64,000 nt of DNA from Paracoccus fistulariae (GCF_028553785.1 NZ_CP067136.1:434001-498000); one strand, 5' to 3'; shown: positions 10,487-19,342, counted from the first letter of the stretch. Notes: generated from the letters alone by a model not told the origin. Translations and numbers: made by a program.

Positions 10487-11797
10487 TCAATGGTGGTCGT
10501 GAGCGCCTTCCAGGGCGGGATTCCGTGCGAGGAAGATTCCGACGAACAGGAACACCAGCGCCATGCCGATCGCACCCAGGACGACGATCAAGGGGTCGGA
10601 CTGCCATTTCATCGCGGCGAAGGCGGCCAGCACCACGGCATCAAGTGCGATTGCCGTCAGCAACACCCAGCCCCGAGCGCCGATTTCTTCGCGCAGATGC
10701 CGGAACACGCCGAAATGGATGATCATGTCCATCACCAGATAGAAGAAGGCCCCGAGCGAGGCGATGCGGCTGAGGTCGAAGAAGACCGTCAGGAAGCCTG
10801 CGATCACGACGGTGTAGACGAGTGTGTGGTCCTTGATCGTGCCTGGCATCCCGAAATGGCTGTGCGGGATCATCTTCATGTCCGTCAGCATCGCCAGCAT
10901 CCGCGAGACGGCAAACACGCTGGCGATCAGGCCCGAGGCAGTTGCCACCAGCGCAAGCGCCACCGTCAGGTAGAAGCCGGTTTGCCCGAGGGCTGGTTGG
11001 GCCGCTTCAGCCAGCGCGTAGTCCTTCGCCGCCACGATGCGATCGAGCGGCAGGCTGGAGCCGACCGCGAATGCGACCAGCAGGTAGACGACGACGCAGA
11101 TGGCGATGGACAGGACTATGGCCCGGCCCACGTTCCGATGCGGATTGGTCACCTCGGCGCCGCTGTTGGTGATGGTCGTGAACCCCTTGAAGGCGAGAAT
11201 GGACAGCGCGACCGACGCCACGAACCCACCCGCACGAAAATCTCCGCCCGACGCTTCGAACGAAATGCCGCTGGCCCACAGACCGGCCGCCCCGAACAGC
11301 GCAATGCCGCCCACCTTGAGAATGGCCATGATAATGGACAGCAGCCCGACCGACCGGTTGCCAGAGACGTTCACGAGATAGGCGAAGACGATCAGCCCCA
11401 CGCCGAGGACCGGCACGAGAATGCTGTCCGGATCGCCGCCGAAGGCTCGCAGGGTGTAGGTTCCGAAGGTGCGAGCGACGAGGCTTTCGTTGATGACCAT
11501 CGACAGCGCCATCAGGAGAGCTGCGCCCGCCGCGACCGTCGTCGGTCCGTAGGCTTTCTTCAGGATCATCCCGATGCCGCCCGCAGACGGGTATGCGTTC
11601 GACATCTTGATATAGGTGTAGGCGCTGAAGGCGGTCACGATGGCGCCGACCACGAACGAGAGCGGGAAGAGAGGCCCGGCGAGTTCGGCGATCTGGCCGG
11701 TCAGCGCGAAGATGCCCGCGCCGATCATCACGCCGGTGCCCATGGCTACCGCACCGGAAAGGGTGATGCTGTTCTTCTGGTACTCGCTTCCGGTCAT
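10487..11797 (-). CDS. APC-family amino acid/polyamine permease
   Basis: A 436-residue membrane protein with about 12 hydrophobic helices. The APC-family helix-1 motif is present as GVMIGAGIFALTGQIAELAG (about 19-38), and GFTTITNSGAEVTNP resembles the helix-6 region of amino acid permeases. The start overlaps the TVP38 stop (ATGA), so it is translationally coupled to it and lies in the copper operon. Substrate cannot be inferred; presence in metal islands suggests a link to thiol or amino acid supply, but that is speculation. C-terminal His residues (GAHDHH) could bind metal. Confidence 0.85.
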   Translation of the reverse strand: MTGSEYQKNSITLSGAVAMGTGVMIGAGIFALTGQIAELAGPLFPLSFVVGAIVTAFSAYTYIKMSNAYPSAGGIGMILKKAYGPTTVAAGAALLMALSMVINESLVARTFGTYTLRAFGGDPDSILVPVLGVGLIVFAYLVNVSGNRSVGLLSIIMAILKVGGIALFGAAGLWASGISFEASGGDFRAGGFVASVALSILAFKGFTTITNSGAEVTNPHRNVGRAIVLSIAICVVVYLLVAFAVGSSLPLDRIVAAKDYALAEAAQPALGQTGFYLTVALALVATASGLIASVFAVSRMLAMLTDMKMIPHSHFGMPGTIKDHTLVYTVVIAGFLTVFFDLSRIASLGAFFYLVMDMIIHFGVFRHLREEIGARGWVLLTAIALDAVVLAAFAAMKWQSDPLIVVLGAIGMALVFLFVGIFLARNPALEGAHDHH

Positions 11798-12468
11798 GGA
11801 TTTCCCTTTTCAGGCTTTTGCCGCATGGCTACCCAAAGCAGTGGCAGGCCCGTCAAGAGGCCGAGGCCAAGTACTGCCCATGTCGCCCGGCCCAGATCTC
11901 CGCTCACCGCCTCGCCGCCGAAATGGGCCAGCAGGAAGCTTGCCGGAATGATCCCCGCCAGTGTTGCCAAGGCGAAACGCCAGGCGTGCAATCGGCTCAG
12001 TCCGGCCGCGTAGCTGATCATGTCGAAGGACACGAAGGGCATCAGGCGGCTGGCAAGAACCGTCGCCGTCAACGCGTTCTGCGAGCCGAGCAGCCCGGCA
12101 TCGACGCGGTCCCCGAACACCCGCCGCAGGACGTCATGCCCCAGAACCCGTGCGAGACCGAAGGCGATCAGCGCCCCGAGCTCGGCGCCGATGACGACCT
12201 GCACGGTCCCCCAGAGATGTCCGTAGGCCGCTCCGGCCGCCAGTGCGATGGGTGCACTCGGGATTGGGCTGGCCACGACCGCGATGGTCATAAGCGTGAC
12301 GATCAGGACCGGCCCCCAGAGACCCGCACGCGCCACCAGCGTTTCCAGACGCTCGGGCTCCAGGAGGCTGCGCGCCTCGGCGAACACCGAAGGCGCGAAC
12401 TGCCAGACAGCGAGCAGTCCGATGCCGAGGATCGCAAGGCCCGCGAGAATGGTGACGCGCAGGCTCAT
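11794..12468 (-). CDS. TVP38/TMEM64 (DedA/SNARE-associated) membrane protein
   Basis: A 224-residue protein with about 5-6 hydrophobic segments. The VTT domain motif is seen as GAAYGHLWGTVQVVIGAELG followed by FGLARVLGHDVLRR, with FVSFDMISYAAGL further on. These proteins are implicated in lipid scrambling and are often found with mercury or copper genes. It overlaps the permease by 4 bases at its 3' end, and its own start lies 1 base from the DUF302 stop, so it is part of the same transcript. The specific role in metal resistance is unknown. Confidence 0.85.
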   Translation of the reverse strand: MSLRVTILAGLAILGIGLLAVWQFAPSVFAEARSLLEPERLETLVARAGLWGPVLIVTLMTIAVVASPIPSAPIALAAGAAYGHLWGTVQVVIGAELGALIAFGLARVLGHDVLRRVFGDRVDAGLLGSQNALTATVLASRLMPFVSFDMISYAAGLSRLHAWRFALATLAGIIPASFLLAHFGGEAVSGDLGRATWAVLGLGLLTGLPLLWVAMRQKPEKGNP

Positions 12469-12469
12469 C

Positions 12470-12856
12470 TCAGACCGCCGCGACGGCCTTCGCCAGGAGG
12501 TCGCGCACCTCGCCCGCCACGGCCGTCAGTTCGGCGTTCTCAATCGCCTGCATCGACGCCACAGGATCGATGGCGCTGACTTCCACGCCACCGTCGACCT
12601 CGCGCAGGATGACGTTGCATGGCAGCATCGCACCGACGCGCGGTTCGATCCCGATGGCCTGATGCGCCATCTTGGGGTTGCAGGCGCCGAGGATGCGGTA
12701 GGCGGGCATCTCGACATCTAGCTTCTTCTTCATCGTCGCCTTGACGTCGATCTCGGTCAGGATGCCGAAGCCGTGGTCGGTGAGGGCCTTCCGCGCGCGA
12801 GCGTCGACGTCGTCGATACCGGCGTCGGGGAACATTCGATTGATCGTGTAGGTCAT
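12470..12856 (-). CDS. DUF302-family protein
   Basis: A 128-residue soluble protein. The ATG at 12856 is preferred over an upstream TTG at 12862, because AAGGAG lies 6 bases before the ATG. DUF302 features are KALTDHGFGILTEIDVKATMK, YRILGACNPKMAHQAI and VGAMLPCNVILRE; Cys59 and Cys80 are candidate metal ligands. The fold is a small alpha/beta unit, common in copper and sulfur-oxidation clusters, with no firm biochemical role. It has no signal peptide, so it would act in the cytoplasm. It lies between the mini-protein and TVP38 in one operon. Confidence 0.88.
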   Translation of the reverse strand: MTYTINRMFPDAGIDDVDARARKALTDHGFGILTEIDVKATMKKKLDVEMPAYRILGACNPKMAHQAIGIEPRVGAMLPCNVILREVDGGVEVSAIDPVASMQAIENAELTAVAGEVRDLLAKAVAAV

Positions 12857-12872
12857 TGCCAACTCCTTTTTT

Positions 12873-13001
12873 CTATTTCCGAAGATACTTGATCAGCGCT
12901 GCTATGGCCAAAACCAGCAGCACGAGGATCAGCAGGCCGAAGAGCCAGCCAAACCCCATTCCGAAACCCATTCCGGGGCCCATGTCGTTCCAGTTCATCA
13001 T
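12873..13001 (-). CDS. 42-residue Met/Gly-rich single-pass membrane mini-protein
   Basis: A short frame starting ATG-ATG at 13001 and ending TAG at 12873, with an excellent ribosome site (AGGAGG, 5 bases upstream). The product begins MMNWNDMGPGMGFGMGFGW, followed by a single hydrophobic helix (about residues 20-37) and a basic tail KYLRK. Five methionines precede the helix and the Met-Gly pattern could bind Cu(I) at the periplasmic face; that is inference. It lies 16 bases upstream of DUF302 in the copper operon. Similar tiny proteins are seen in other copper clusters, but the family is unnamed to my knowledge. Confidence 0.75.
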   Translation of the reverse strand: MMNWNDMGPGMGFGMGFGWLFGLLILVLLVLAIAALIKYLRK

Positions 13002-13121
13002 CTCATCCTCCTGATTTTTACCCGCAGGGTGCGTCTTTTGGCCGGCCCTCACGACAACATGGGGCAGGACAGACCAGGATCGGTGCCGGGCGGGGCGCCA
13101 TGTCCGGACGACCCGCTGGGA

Positions 13122-14675
13122 TCAGACGGACGCCGTGACCGCGAATTCGGTCATCATCCCCGTCGTAAGGTGCGGCATGTGGTGGCAATGCAGCATCCAT
13201 CGGGCGGCCTCACCGACATCGAGGGCGACATCGACCATCGACATCGGTGGCACGTGAACCGTGTCGCGTAGTGCACCGGCGACCCGACGCCCGTTCAGCC
13301 CGACGACCTGGAACACATGGCCGTGCAGATGCATCGGGTGCGCCATCATCGACATGTTGTGGAACGACAGCACGACCCGCTCACCGCTGCGTGCGGTGAT
13401 CGGCTGGTGCTGGCCCCAGACTGCCCCGTTTATCGTCCAGACGTACGGCTGCATCGAACCGCCCAGCATCAGCATCTGGCTGCGGTCCACGGGTCGATCC
13501 GGCAGAGCGTCCAGCGCGATGAGGCGCGCCTCCTGCGCCAGATCGGTGTCGAACGCGGGCGCTTCGGCATCCGCCATTGCATCGAGACGCCGCACTTCGG
13601 CACCCTGCGTGGCGAGGATCAGGCCGGTGCGCTCGCGCGCGCCTTCGCGCAGGGCGAGGATCGGCCAGGCGCCGCCTTCGTGCGGCAGGTCGATCTCGAT
13701 GTCCAGACGCTGGCCCATTGCCAGACCGAACCGCGTGCCGGCGAGAGGTTCGACCGCGTGCCCATCTACCGCGACCAGCCGCGCCTCGGCACCGCCGGTC
13801 TCGATCCAGAATACCGTCGCCGCAGCGGCGTTGATGACCCGAAGCCGGATACGGCCACCGCGCTCGACCTGGACCACCTCCGGGTCCGACAGGGTCCGGT
13901 CATTGGCGAGATAGGCGTCCCAGTCATAGTCGTTCAGGTCCATGGCCATGCCGCCCATCTGGCCGCCCATACCCATCATCCCGCCCATTCGGGGCATGTT
14001 GCCCATCGGCATGCCGCCCGTGGCGCCATGGCCCATGGCCCCGTGATCCATGCCCTGCATCGCCCCCATGCCTCCCATGGGAGCGCCCTGATCGGGCAAT
14101 GCACCGGCACCATGGCCCGCGCCGTGCCCGCCGCCATGACCTGCGCCGATCTCGGCCAGAACCTCCTCGGGGGCCTTGAAGGAGAAGTCATGAAGGAACA
14201 TCACGACGTCTTGCCGGTCGGCAGCAACGTCCTCGGCCGAGCGCACGATCAGCGGCGCGGCGAGCAGCTGCATCTCCTGGGTGGGCACATGGCTGTGCAT
14301 CCAGTGCGTGCCGGGCCGTGCCTCGAAGTCGTAGGATCGGGTTTCACCCGGTGCGAGGAGGGGCATCGGCATGTCCGGCACACCGTCCTGCGCGTTGGGC
14401 GGGATCTGTCCGTGCCAGTGGATGATGGTACCGACGTCCAGGTCGTTGGTCAGATCGACCCGGAACCTCTGGCCGGGGTCGAGGATCAGTCCCTGACCGC
14501 CGGGGCCGGCAAGCCCGAAGACCGTGGCAGCGCGACCGTCGATGTCGAGCGTGCGCGTCGCAGCGGAGAGGCTGATCGGCGCCACCCCTTGCGCGAAGGC
14601 GATGCGGGGCAAGTGTGCAGCGCCAATGGCGGCCGCACTTGCGGCAAGAAAGCCGCGTCGAGAAAGCATGTTCAT
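13122..14675 (-). CDS. Multicopper oxidase (CueO/CopA-type cuprous oxidase)
   Basis: A 517-residue protein. The Tat signal has SRRGFLAAS in its first 13 residues and a cleavage region near AFAQG. Copper ligands are visible in four blocks: HWHGQ (86-90), HWMHSH (124-129), HPMHLHGHVF, and HCHHMPHLTTGMM near the C-terminus, which supplies the type 1 copper site and a candidate axial Met. A Met/His-rich insert (about 178-246) resembles the methionine-rich segment that binds Cu(I) in CueO. The enzyme would oxidise Cu(I) to Cu(II) in the periplasm. It is followed by the mini-protein and DUF302 genes on the same strand. Confidence 0.92.
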   Translation of the reverse strand: MNMLSRRGFLAASAAAIGAAHLPRIAFAQGVAPISLSAATRTLDIDGRAATVFGLAGPGGQGLILDPGQRFRVDLTNDLDVGTIIHWHGQIPPNAQDGVPDMPMPLLAPGETRSYDFEARPGTHWMHSHVPTQEMQLLAAPLIVRSAEDVAADRQDVVMFLHDFSFKAPEEVLAEIGAGHGGGHGAGHGAGALPDQGAPMGGMGAMQGMDHGAMGHGATGGMPMGNMPRMGGMMGMGGQMGGMAMDLNDYDWDAYLANDRTLSDPEVVQVERGGRIRLRVINAAAATVFWIETGGAEARLVAVDGHAVEPLAGTRFGLAMGQRLDIEIDLPHEGGAWPILALREGARERTGLILATQGAEVRRLDAMADAEAPAFDTDLAQEARLIALDALPDRPVDRSQMLMLGGSMQPYVWTINGAVWGQHQPITARSGERVVLSFHNMSMMAHPMHLHGHVFQVVGLNGRRVAGALRDTVHVPPMSMVDVALDVGEAARWMLHCHHMPHLTTGMMTEFAVTASV

Positions 14676-14747
14676 GGTCGTCTCCTCGGGACTTCCGTCC
14701 CGTTCATCAATACCGATGGGGCGCCTCGGGCGTCTGCCCGGGCGCGC

Positions 14748-15110
14748 TCAGAGGAGACGGAGCTTGGGAGGTCGTTCGTTCAGTCCCGGCGCACGGCTGA
14801 CGTGGATTGCCGCGGACGGGACGTCATGACTGGCGGCGCCGTAGGCGTGCCCGGCTTCCTCGCCTGCCGACGTCAGGAAGGCAGAGAGGCCTGCGCATAC
14901 GAACTCGCACATCTCGGCATCGGCCGATCCACAGTGCTCTCCAGCGTCACAGTCGAAGCCCGAAATGACCGGAGAGTGCATCATGTCGGCGACATGCATC
15001 GCGTGATCCACACCGGAATTCATGCTCATGCGTGTCGCATGCGCGGAGGTCACCGTCGTCACCACGGTGATCGCGAGTATGGCAAGCATGGTGACGACAC
15101 GTTCGAGCAT
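14748..15110 (-). CDS. Small secreted Cys/His/Met-rich protein, copper operon leader gene
   Basis: A 120-residue protein from ATG 15110 (an in-frame ATG at 15146 would add 12 residues; neither has a clear ribosome site). The N-terminal hydrophobic segment VVTMLAILAITVVTTVTSAHA looks like a signal peptide or anchor. The rest contains HAMHVADMMH, then Cys residues in FDCDAGEHC and CEFVCAGL, ending in RPPKLRLL. That mix of Met, His and Cys suggests metal binding, and the layout resembles short DUF2946-like proteins at the head of copper operons; I do not recognise it firmly. It lies 72 bases upstream of the multicopper oxidase on the same strand. Confidence 0.6.
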   Translation of the reverse strand: MLERVVTMLAILAITVVTTVTSAHATRMSMNSGVDHAMHVADMMHSPVISGFDCDAGEHCGSADAEMCEFVCAGLSAFLTSAGEEAGHAYGAASHDVPSAAIHVSRAPGLNERPPKLRLL

Positions 15111-15176
15111 GCTGCAAAGATAGGCATTGCTCACGAGAATGTCCATTGTCGCAGGCGCCTCGCCGCTGGCACAACG

Positions 15177-15188
15177 TGGTCTCGACCA
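15177..15188. promoter_or_regulatory. Possible operator in divergent copper/cytochrome intergenic region
   Basis: An inverted repeat TGGTC-TC-GACCA lies between the divergent starts of the copper operon (15110) and the cytochrome gene (15228). It could bind a dimeric regulator controlling one or both. No copper regulator gene is adjacent and no convincing -35/-10 pair was recognised. Short palindromes occur by chance in GC-rich DNA. Confidence 0.25.
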
Positions 15189-15227
15189 AACGCGAATGTT
15201 ATTCCGCAGTGATCGGCGATAGACGTC

Positions 15228-15689
15228 TTGAAAAAAGCTCTCCGAAATACTGTCGTGATCGGTCTGGTCGTCGGAGGTGTGATCCTCGCGGTCTTTGCTG
15301 GCTGGCGTTATGCCGGTACCGCATCCACCGCCGTGGCGTCGGCGGACATCATCGCGCAAGGACGCCAGATCTATGCGGATCAGTGCGCCGCCTGCCACGG
15401 CGCGGAACTGGAGGGCCAGCCGGGCTGGCGCTCGCCGCTTCCGTCCGGCCGGTTGCCGGCGCCACCCCACGACGCCAGCGGCCACACCTGGCACCATCCT
15501 GACGATGTCCTGTTCCGCATCGTTAGGGAAGGCACCGCCGCCGTGGTCGGCGGCGGATACGAGAGCGACATGCCCGGCTTCGCAGACGTGCTGAGCGACG
15601 CGGACATCCGCGCCGTTCTCGACTACATCAAGAGCACATGGCCAGAGCGCGAGCGCCGATACCAAGAGAGGGTGTCGGAGGCAAACTGA
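15228..15689 (+). CDS. Membrane-anchored class I cytochrome c
   Basis: A 153-residue protein starting at TTG (no in-frame ATG nearby). The N-terminal helix (about 8-30) is a signal anchor. The single heme site is CAACH (Cys53, Cys56, His57) and the probable distal ligand is Met115 in DMPGF. The C-terminal helix has the typical LSDADIRAVLDYIKSTWP. It is transcribed divergently from the copper operon. Similar cytochromes accompany multicopper oxidases and copper exporters and may take electrons from Cu(I) oxidation; this is inference. Confidence 0.87.
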   Translation: MKKALRNTVVIGLVVGGVILAVFAGWRYAGTASTAVASADIIAQGRQIYADQCAACHGAELEGQPGWRSPLPSGRLPAPPHDASGHTWHHPDDVLFRIVREGTAAVVGGGYESDMPGFADVLSDADIRAVLDYIKSTWPERERRYQERVSEAN

Positions 15690-15742
15690 CATTCCCCATG
15701 GTCGTCGGCTGCTACTCGCGCCAGGCCAGTTCGCAGACCGAG

Positions 15743-16140
15743 TTAGAGGAACGTCGCCGACCAGGTCAGCACCATGAAGCCGCCGAGCGACTGCATCATG
15801 TTGACCATCCGTATCGGCCCGGTTGCCTCGATCTGCGTGTACCCGAGCGTGGCGAAGTTGACGCCGGAGAAGTAGATCAGGCCGCTCCAGCATGGGTCGT
15901 AGCTGCCGTCGAAGCCTCCCACGCCCCAGCCCTGCAGCGCCCTGTAGACTGCGGCGAAAGCCAGGATTTCAATCGTGTGGAGCGCGAGCAGCCCGACGAA
16001 CGCCACCATGATCGCCGCCTGCGGTCTCTCTTTCGAGTTCGGCTTCACGCCCCGGACGGCCAATAGCCCCGTAGTGGTGCGCGACCAGATGGCGGCCACC
16101 AGCGCGAAACCGAGCAGAAGCCCGATTCCAGTTGCAGCAT
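15743..16140 (-). pseudogene. Two-TM potassium-channel-like protein (Ion_trans_2), frameshifted near the start
   Basis: The readable frame from GTG 16099 gives 118 residues: part of a first membrane helix, a middle helix (VGLLALHTIEILAFAAVYRA), a pore region with the selectivity-filter-like FATLGYTQI, and a last helix to WSATFL, as in two-helix Ion_trans_2 proteins. Upstream in this frame there is no start codon. An ATG at 16140 in the next frame reads MLQL; adding one base shortly after it would restore a continuous first helix (MLQLGIGLLLGFALVAAIW). So either a 1-base deletion or a sequencing error removed the normal start. It lies between the cytochrome and zntA-like genes. Confidence 0.6.
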
Positions 16141-16239
16141 GTTGAGCACTCGCGGCGGAACAGTACCCCGAGGTTTATGTTCTCAGCGCTCGGCCCTGCG
16201 GCATGGCAGCGGAACCATCGCCCTGCCGATGATCTGATC

Positions 16240-18471
16240 TCAGGCCTCACGTTCCGGATCAAACGCAAGAAGCCGCAGCGCGTTCAGTGTGACGAGCACC
16301 GTCGCGCCGGTATCTGCAAGGATCGCGATCCACAGCCCGGTAATGCCGAGGATCGTCGTCACCAGAAACACCGCCTTAAGGCCGAGCGCGATCGCCACAT
16401 TTTGCCTGATGTTCGCCATGGCTGCGCGAGCAAGGCGAATCTTGCCGGCCACATCGGTCACGCGATTGCGCAGGATCGCGGCGTCGGCGGTTTCAAGCGC
16501 GACGTCCGTTCCGGAGCCCATGGCAACTCCGATGTGGGCGGTGGCGAGCGCAGGGGCATCGTTGATGCCGTCGCCCACCATCATCACGCGGTCTCTGGCG
16601 GTCATCTCACGGATCGCGGCGACCTTGCCTTCGGGCATCAATTCGGCGCGATGGTCAATGCCCAGCCCAGCGGAAATGGCTGCTGCCGTGCGCCGGTTGT
16701 CGCCGGTCAGCATCACAGACGCGATGCCAAGCGCCTTGAGTTGCTGCACCGCGCGGGCGGCATCCTCTCGGGGTTCGTCCCGGAGCGCTACGAGTCCGAC
16801 CAACTGGCTCCGGCGGAAGACCGCGACGACTGTCTTGCCTTCATCTTCCATGCCGACCACCGCCCGGAGCGCGTGGTCGTCCAACACACCGCGCTCCCCG
16901 GCGAACCGTGGAGAGCCCACCCAGGCGGTTTCACCCTCAACGACTGCTTCGGCCCCTTTGCCCGGAAGCGCTTTGGCGGCGGTCGCGGCCAGGAACGGCG
17001 CTCCCGCAGCTTCCGCGCGGGACAGGATCGCCTCCGCCAGAGGATGGCTCGACCCCGCTTCGACGGCGGCAGCCAGCGCCAGCACCTCTGTCTCCGATCC
17101 CGAGATCGGCACCACGTCCGTGACGCGCGGCCGTCCGTGGGTCAGGGTTCCGGTCTTGTCGAATGCGACATGCGTGGTGGCCGCCGCGGCCTCGATCACG
17201 GCGCCTCCTTTCATCAGCAGCCCGCGACGCGCGCCTGAAGAAAGCGCAGAGGCGATGGAAGCCGGTACCGAGATCACCAGCGCGCAGGGGCATCCGATCA
17301 GGAGAAGCGCGAGCGCCCGGTAGATCCACGTATCCCAGCCTTGCCCGAACGCAAGGGGCGGGACGATGGCCACCAGCACCGCAACTCCGACGACGGCCGG
17401 CATGTAGATGCGGCTGAAACGGTCGATGAAGCGCTCGGTCGGGGCCCGGGCGCTTTCCGCTTCCTCGACCAGCCGGATGATACGGGCAATGGTGTTGTCC
17501 TCGGCCGACTTGGTGACCCGAACACGCAGCGCCGCCTCGGAATTGATGGAGCCGGCAAAGACGGAGGCACCGGGTTCCTTCAGCTTCGGCACACTCTCGC
17601 CCGTGACGGCGCTCTCATCGACGCCCGAGGTGCCCTCGATAACTTCGCCATCTGCCGGGACCCGGTCTCCCGGGCGCACCAGAACGATCTGGTCCACCTG
17701 CAGCTGGTCGGCTGGTATCACCCGAGTCCGGCCGCCGATCTCCAGGATCGCGGTCTTCGGTACCAGACGAGCGAGCGCCCGGATCCCGTCGCGGGCCTTG
17801 TTCGCCGCAACACCTTCGAGAACCTCCCCGACGGCGAAGAGGAAGACGACGAGCGCCGCTTCCTCGGCGGCGTCGATGACGAGCGCGCCGCTGGCGGCGA
17901 TTGTCATCAGCATCTCGATCGTGAACGGCATCCCCGCTCTGGCGGACGCGACGGCGCGGCGTGCGATAGGGGCGACACCAATGAGCGTCGCGAGGATGAA
18001 TGCCCACGTTGCCACATCCTGGGAGGCGAGCAGTTTCACGGCCCATGCCGCCGCGAGGAGGAGACCGGTGCCGATCACCAGTCTGCCCTTCGCGGTCTGA
18101 TACCAACGCGAACCGGGCCCGGGACCGCTCTCGGGCCCTGTCGATCCAGCGTTGGGCTCGAGTCCTGCGGCATCTCGCGAGCCGTCCGCACGGGACGCTT
18201 GCTCATCGTCCGGCAGCACGAAGCCTTTCCGATCGGGGCTCGATCCTTTCGCCGCGATCCCGTAGCCGAGCCGCTTGACGATTGCTTCGATCTGGTTGCG
18301 AGGGGTCTGCCCTTCATCCAGAGTCAGCCGAAGCCGCTCGGTCATTAGCGCCACATCGACGTCGCTCACGCCAGGCAGGCGTTCGACCGCACCCCGGACC
18401 TTGCCGGCGCACGACGCACAGTCCATCCCGGAAACCGTCCATTCGTAGGTTGCACTGTCGTTCGCCGTCAT
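16240..18471 (-). CDS. zntA: Zn/Cd/Pb-exporting P1B-type ATPase (ZntA-like)
   Basis: A 743-residue ATPase; ATG 18471 is chosen because GGAAGGG lies just upstream (a GTG adds one residue). The HMA domain has GMDCASCAGKV (16-26). A Pro/Gly-rich linker precedes the membrane domain. CPC is at 394-396 (GCPCALVISVP), phosphorylated Asp438 is in DKTGTLTHG, and the N-domain has SSHPLAEAI. The final helix contains DTGATVLVTLNALRLL, the Asp being diagnostic of the Zn/Cd/Pb P1B-2 class. It is divergent from a MerR-type regulator, and a MerR-type promoter with 19-bp spacing drives it. It would export divalent zinc, cadmium or lead. Confidence 0.92.
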   Translation of the reverse strand: MTANDSATYEWTVSGMDCASCAGKVRGAVERLPGVSDVDVALMTERLRLTLDEGQTPRNQIEAIVKRLGYGIAAKGSSPDRKGFVLPDDEQASRADGSRDAAGLEPNAGSTGPESGPGPGSRWYQTAKGRLVIGTGLLLAAAWAVKLLASQDVATWAFILATLIGVAPIARRAVASARAGMPFTIEMLMTIAASGALVIDAAEEAALVVFLFAVGEVLEGVAANKARDGIRALARLVPKTAILEIGGRTRVIPADQLQVDQIVLVRPGDRVPADGEVIEGTSGVDESAVTGESVPKLKEPGASVFAGSINSEAALRVRVTKSAEDNTIARIIRLVEEAESARAPTERFIDRFSRIYMPAVVGVAVLVAIVPPLAFGQGWDTWIYRALALLLIGCPCALVISVPASIASALSSGARRGLLMKGGAVIEAAAATTHVAFDKTGTLTHGRPRVTDVVPISGSETEVLALAAAVEAGSSHPLAEAILSRAEAAGAPFLAATAAKALPGKGAEAVVEGETAWVGSPRFAGERGVLDDHALRAVVGMEDEGKTVVAVFRRSQLVGLVALRDEPREDAARAVQQLKALGIASVMLTGDNRRTAAAISAGLGIDHRAELMPEGKVAAIREMTARDRVMMVGDGINDAPALATAHIGVAMGSGTDVALETADAAILRNRVTDVAGKIRLARAAMANIRQNVAIALGLKAVFLVTTILGITGLWIAILADTGATVLVTLNALRLLAFDPEREA

Positions 18472-18521
18472 CACGCCCTTCCAACCCGCCCAGCGGGCAA
18501 CATTGTATTTGCTGAGTCGGG

Positions 18522-18552
18522 AACCTAAGGTCTCTAGTAGCTATAGCTTCAA
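18522..18552 (-). promoter_or_regulatory. MerR-family promoter/operator for the ZntA-type ATPase
   Basis: Read on the minus strand: -35 TTGAAG, a 19-bp spacer containing the dyad CTATAGCTACTAGAG, then -10 TAGGTT. The overlong 19-bp spacer with a dyad between the hexamers is the hallmark of MerR-activated promoters; the core resembles published pbr/znt-type sites. It lies between the divergent regulator (start 18564) and the ATPase (start 18471), so the regulator likely activates the ATPase and controls itself. Confidence 0.8.
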
Positions 18553-18563
18553 GAGGAAATCTG

Positions 18564-19004
18564 ATGCTCACCATCGGAAAATTGGGCGAAGCGGCCGGCG
18601 TGAAGGTTCCGACGATCCGCTACTACGAGCAGATCGGGCTCCTGCCGGAGCCAGATCGCAGTGCCGGGAACCAGCGGCTCTATGGGCAGTCGGCACTGGA
18701 TCGGCTAGCCTTCATCCGCCATGCGCGGGAGCTCGGTTTTCCGCTGGACGCTATCCGAGACCTTCTGAGTCTCTCTGACAGACCCGATCAATCCTGCGCA
18801 GCCGCCGATGTCATCGCCAGGGCGCAGCTGGCCGAGGTTGAAAGCCGCCTTGCGCGCCTGACTGCGCTGAAAGGCGAACTTGAGCGCATGGTCGTGCAAT
18901 GTGCAGGCGGTCGGATTGCCGATTGCCGGGTCATTGAAGTTCTGGGCGACCATTCGCTATGCGCAACCGATCACCAGCATCCGGAGAGCGAGGCGGCATC
19001 GTGA
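18564..19004 (+). CDS. MerR-family Zn/Cd/Pb-responsive regulator
   Basis: A 146-residue protein with an AGAGGAAA ribosome site. The N-terminal winged helix-turn-helix has [24 protein letters not shown] (4-27) and the typical RLY and [10 protein letters not shown] segments. A dimerisation helix follows (about 82-110). Likely metal ligands are Cys78 (QSCAA), Cys113 (VQCAGG) and Cys121 (ADCRV), the spacing expected for ZntR/CadR/PbrR rather than CueR; Cys133 and two His in DHQHP extend the C-terminus. It is divergent from the ATPase, and its stop overlaps the ynfA-like GTG. Confidence 0.9.
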   Translation: MLTIGKLGEAAGVKVPTIRYYEQIGLLPEPDRSAGNQRLYGQSALDRLAFIRHARELGFPLDAIRDLLSLSDRPDQSCAAADVIARAQLAEVESRLARLTALKGELERMVVQCAGGRIADCRVIEVLGDHSLCATDHQHPESEAAS

Positions 19005-19342
19005 AAGCACCCGGCACCCTCGCCATCTACATCGGTGCCGCTCTGGCCGAGATTGCGGGCTGCTTTGCGGTCTGGGCATGGATGCGGCAAGGCGCGAGCG
19101 CGCTCTGGCTGGTCCCCGGCCTCCTGAGCCTGGCCGTCTTCGCTTGGCTCCTGACCCTTGCCCCCTCCGATTTTGCGGGGCGGGCCTACGCAGCTTATGG
19201 CGGGGTCTATATCGCAGCCTCGCTCCTCTGGCTGTGGCTCATCGAGAAGCAGCGCCCGGACACTTGGGACCTGACAGGTGCCGCAATCTGCCTCGCCGGT
19301 GCGGCCGTCATCCTGTTGGCGCCGAGGGCGGCTGGTGGATGA
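19001..19342 (+). CDS. YnfA/UPF0060 family small multidrug-type membrane protein
   Basis: A 113-residue protein from GTG 19001, which overlaps the regulator stop (GTGA). It has four hydrophobic helices with the UPF0060 signatures [30 protein letters not shown] and a final [10 protein letters not shown]. The family is related to SMR exporters. Coupling to the MerR-type gene suggests expression together in response to metal, which is inference. It is the last gene of the metal island on this side. Confidence 0.88.
   Translation: MKAPGTLAIYIGAALAEIAGCFAVWAWMRQGASALWLVPGLLSLAVFAWLLTLAPSDFAGRAYAAYGGVYIAASLLWLWLIEKQRPDTWDLTGAAICLAGAAVILLAPRAAGG

Noticed and set aside
13018..13200. 60-codon minus-strand frame upstream of the Met-rich mini-protein
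   Set aside because: Overlaps the end of the multicopper oxidase in another frame, with no ribosome site or motif.
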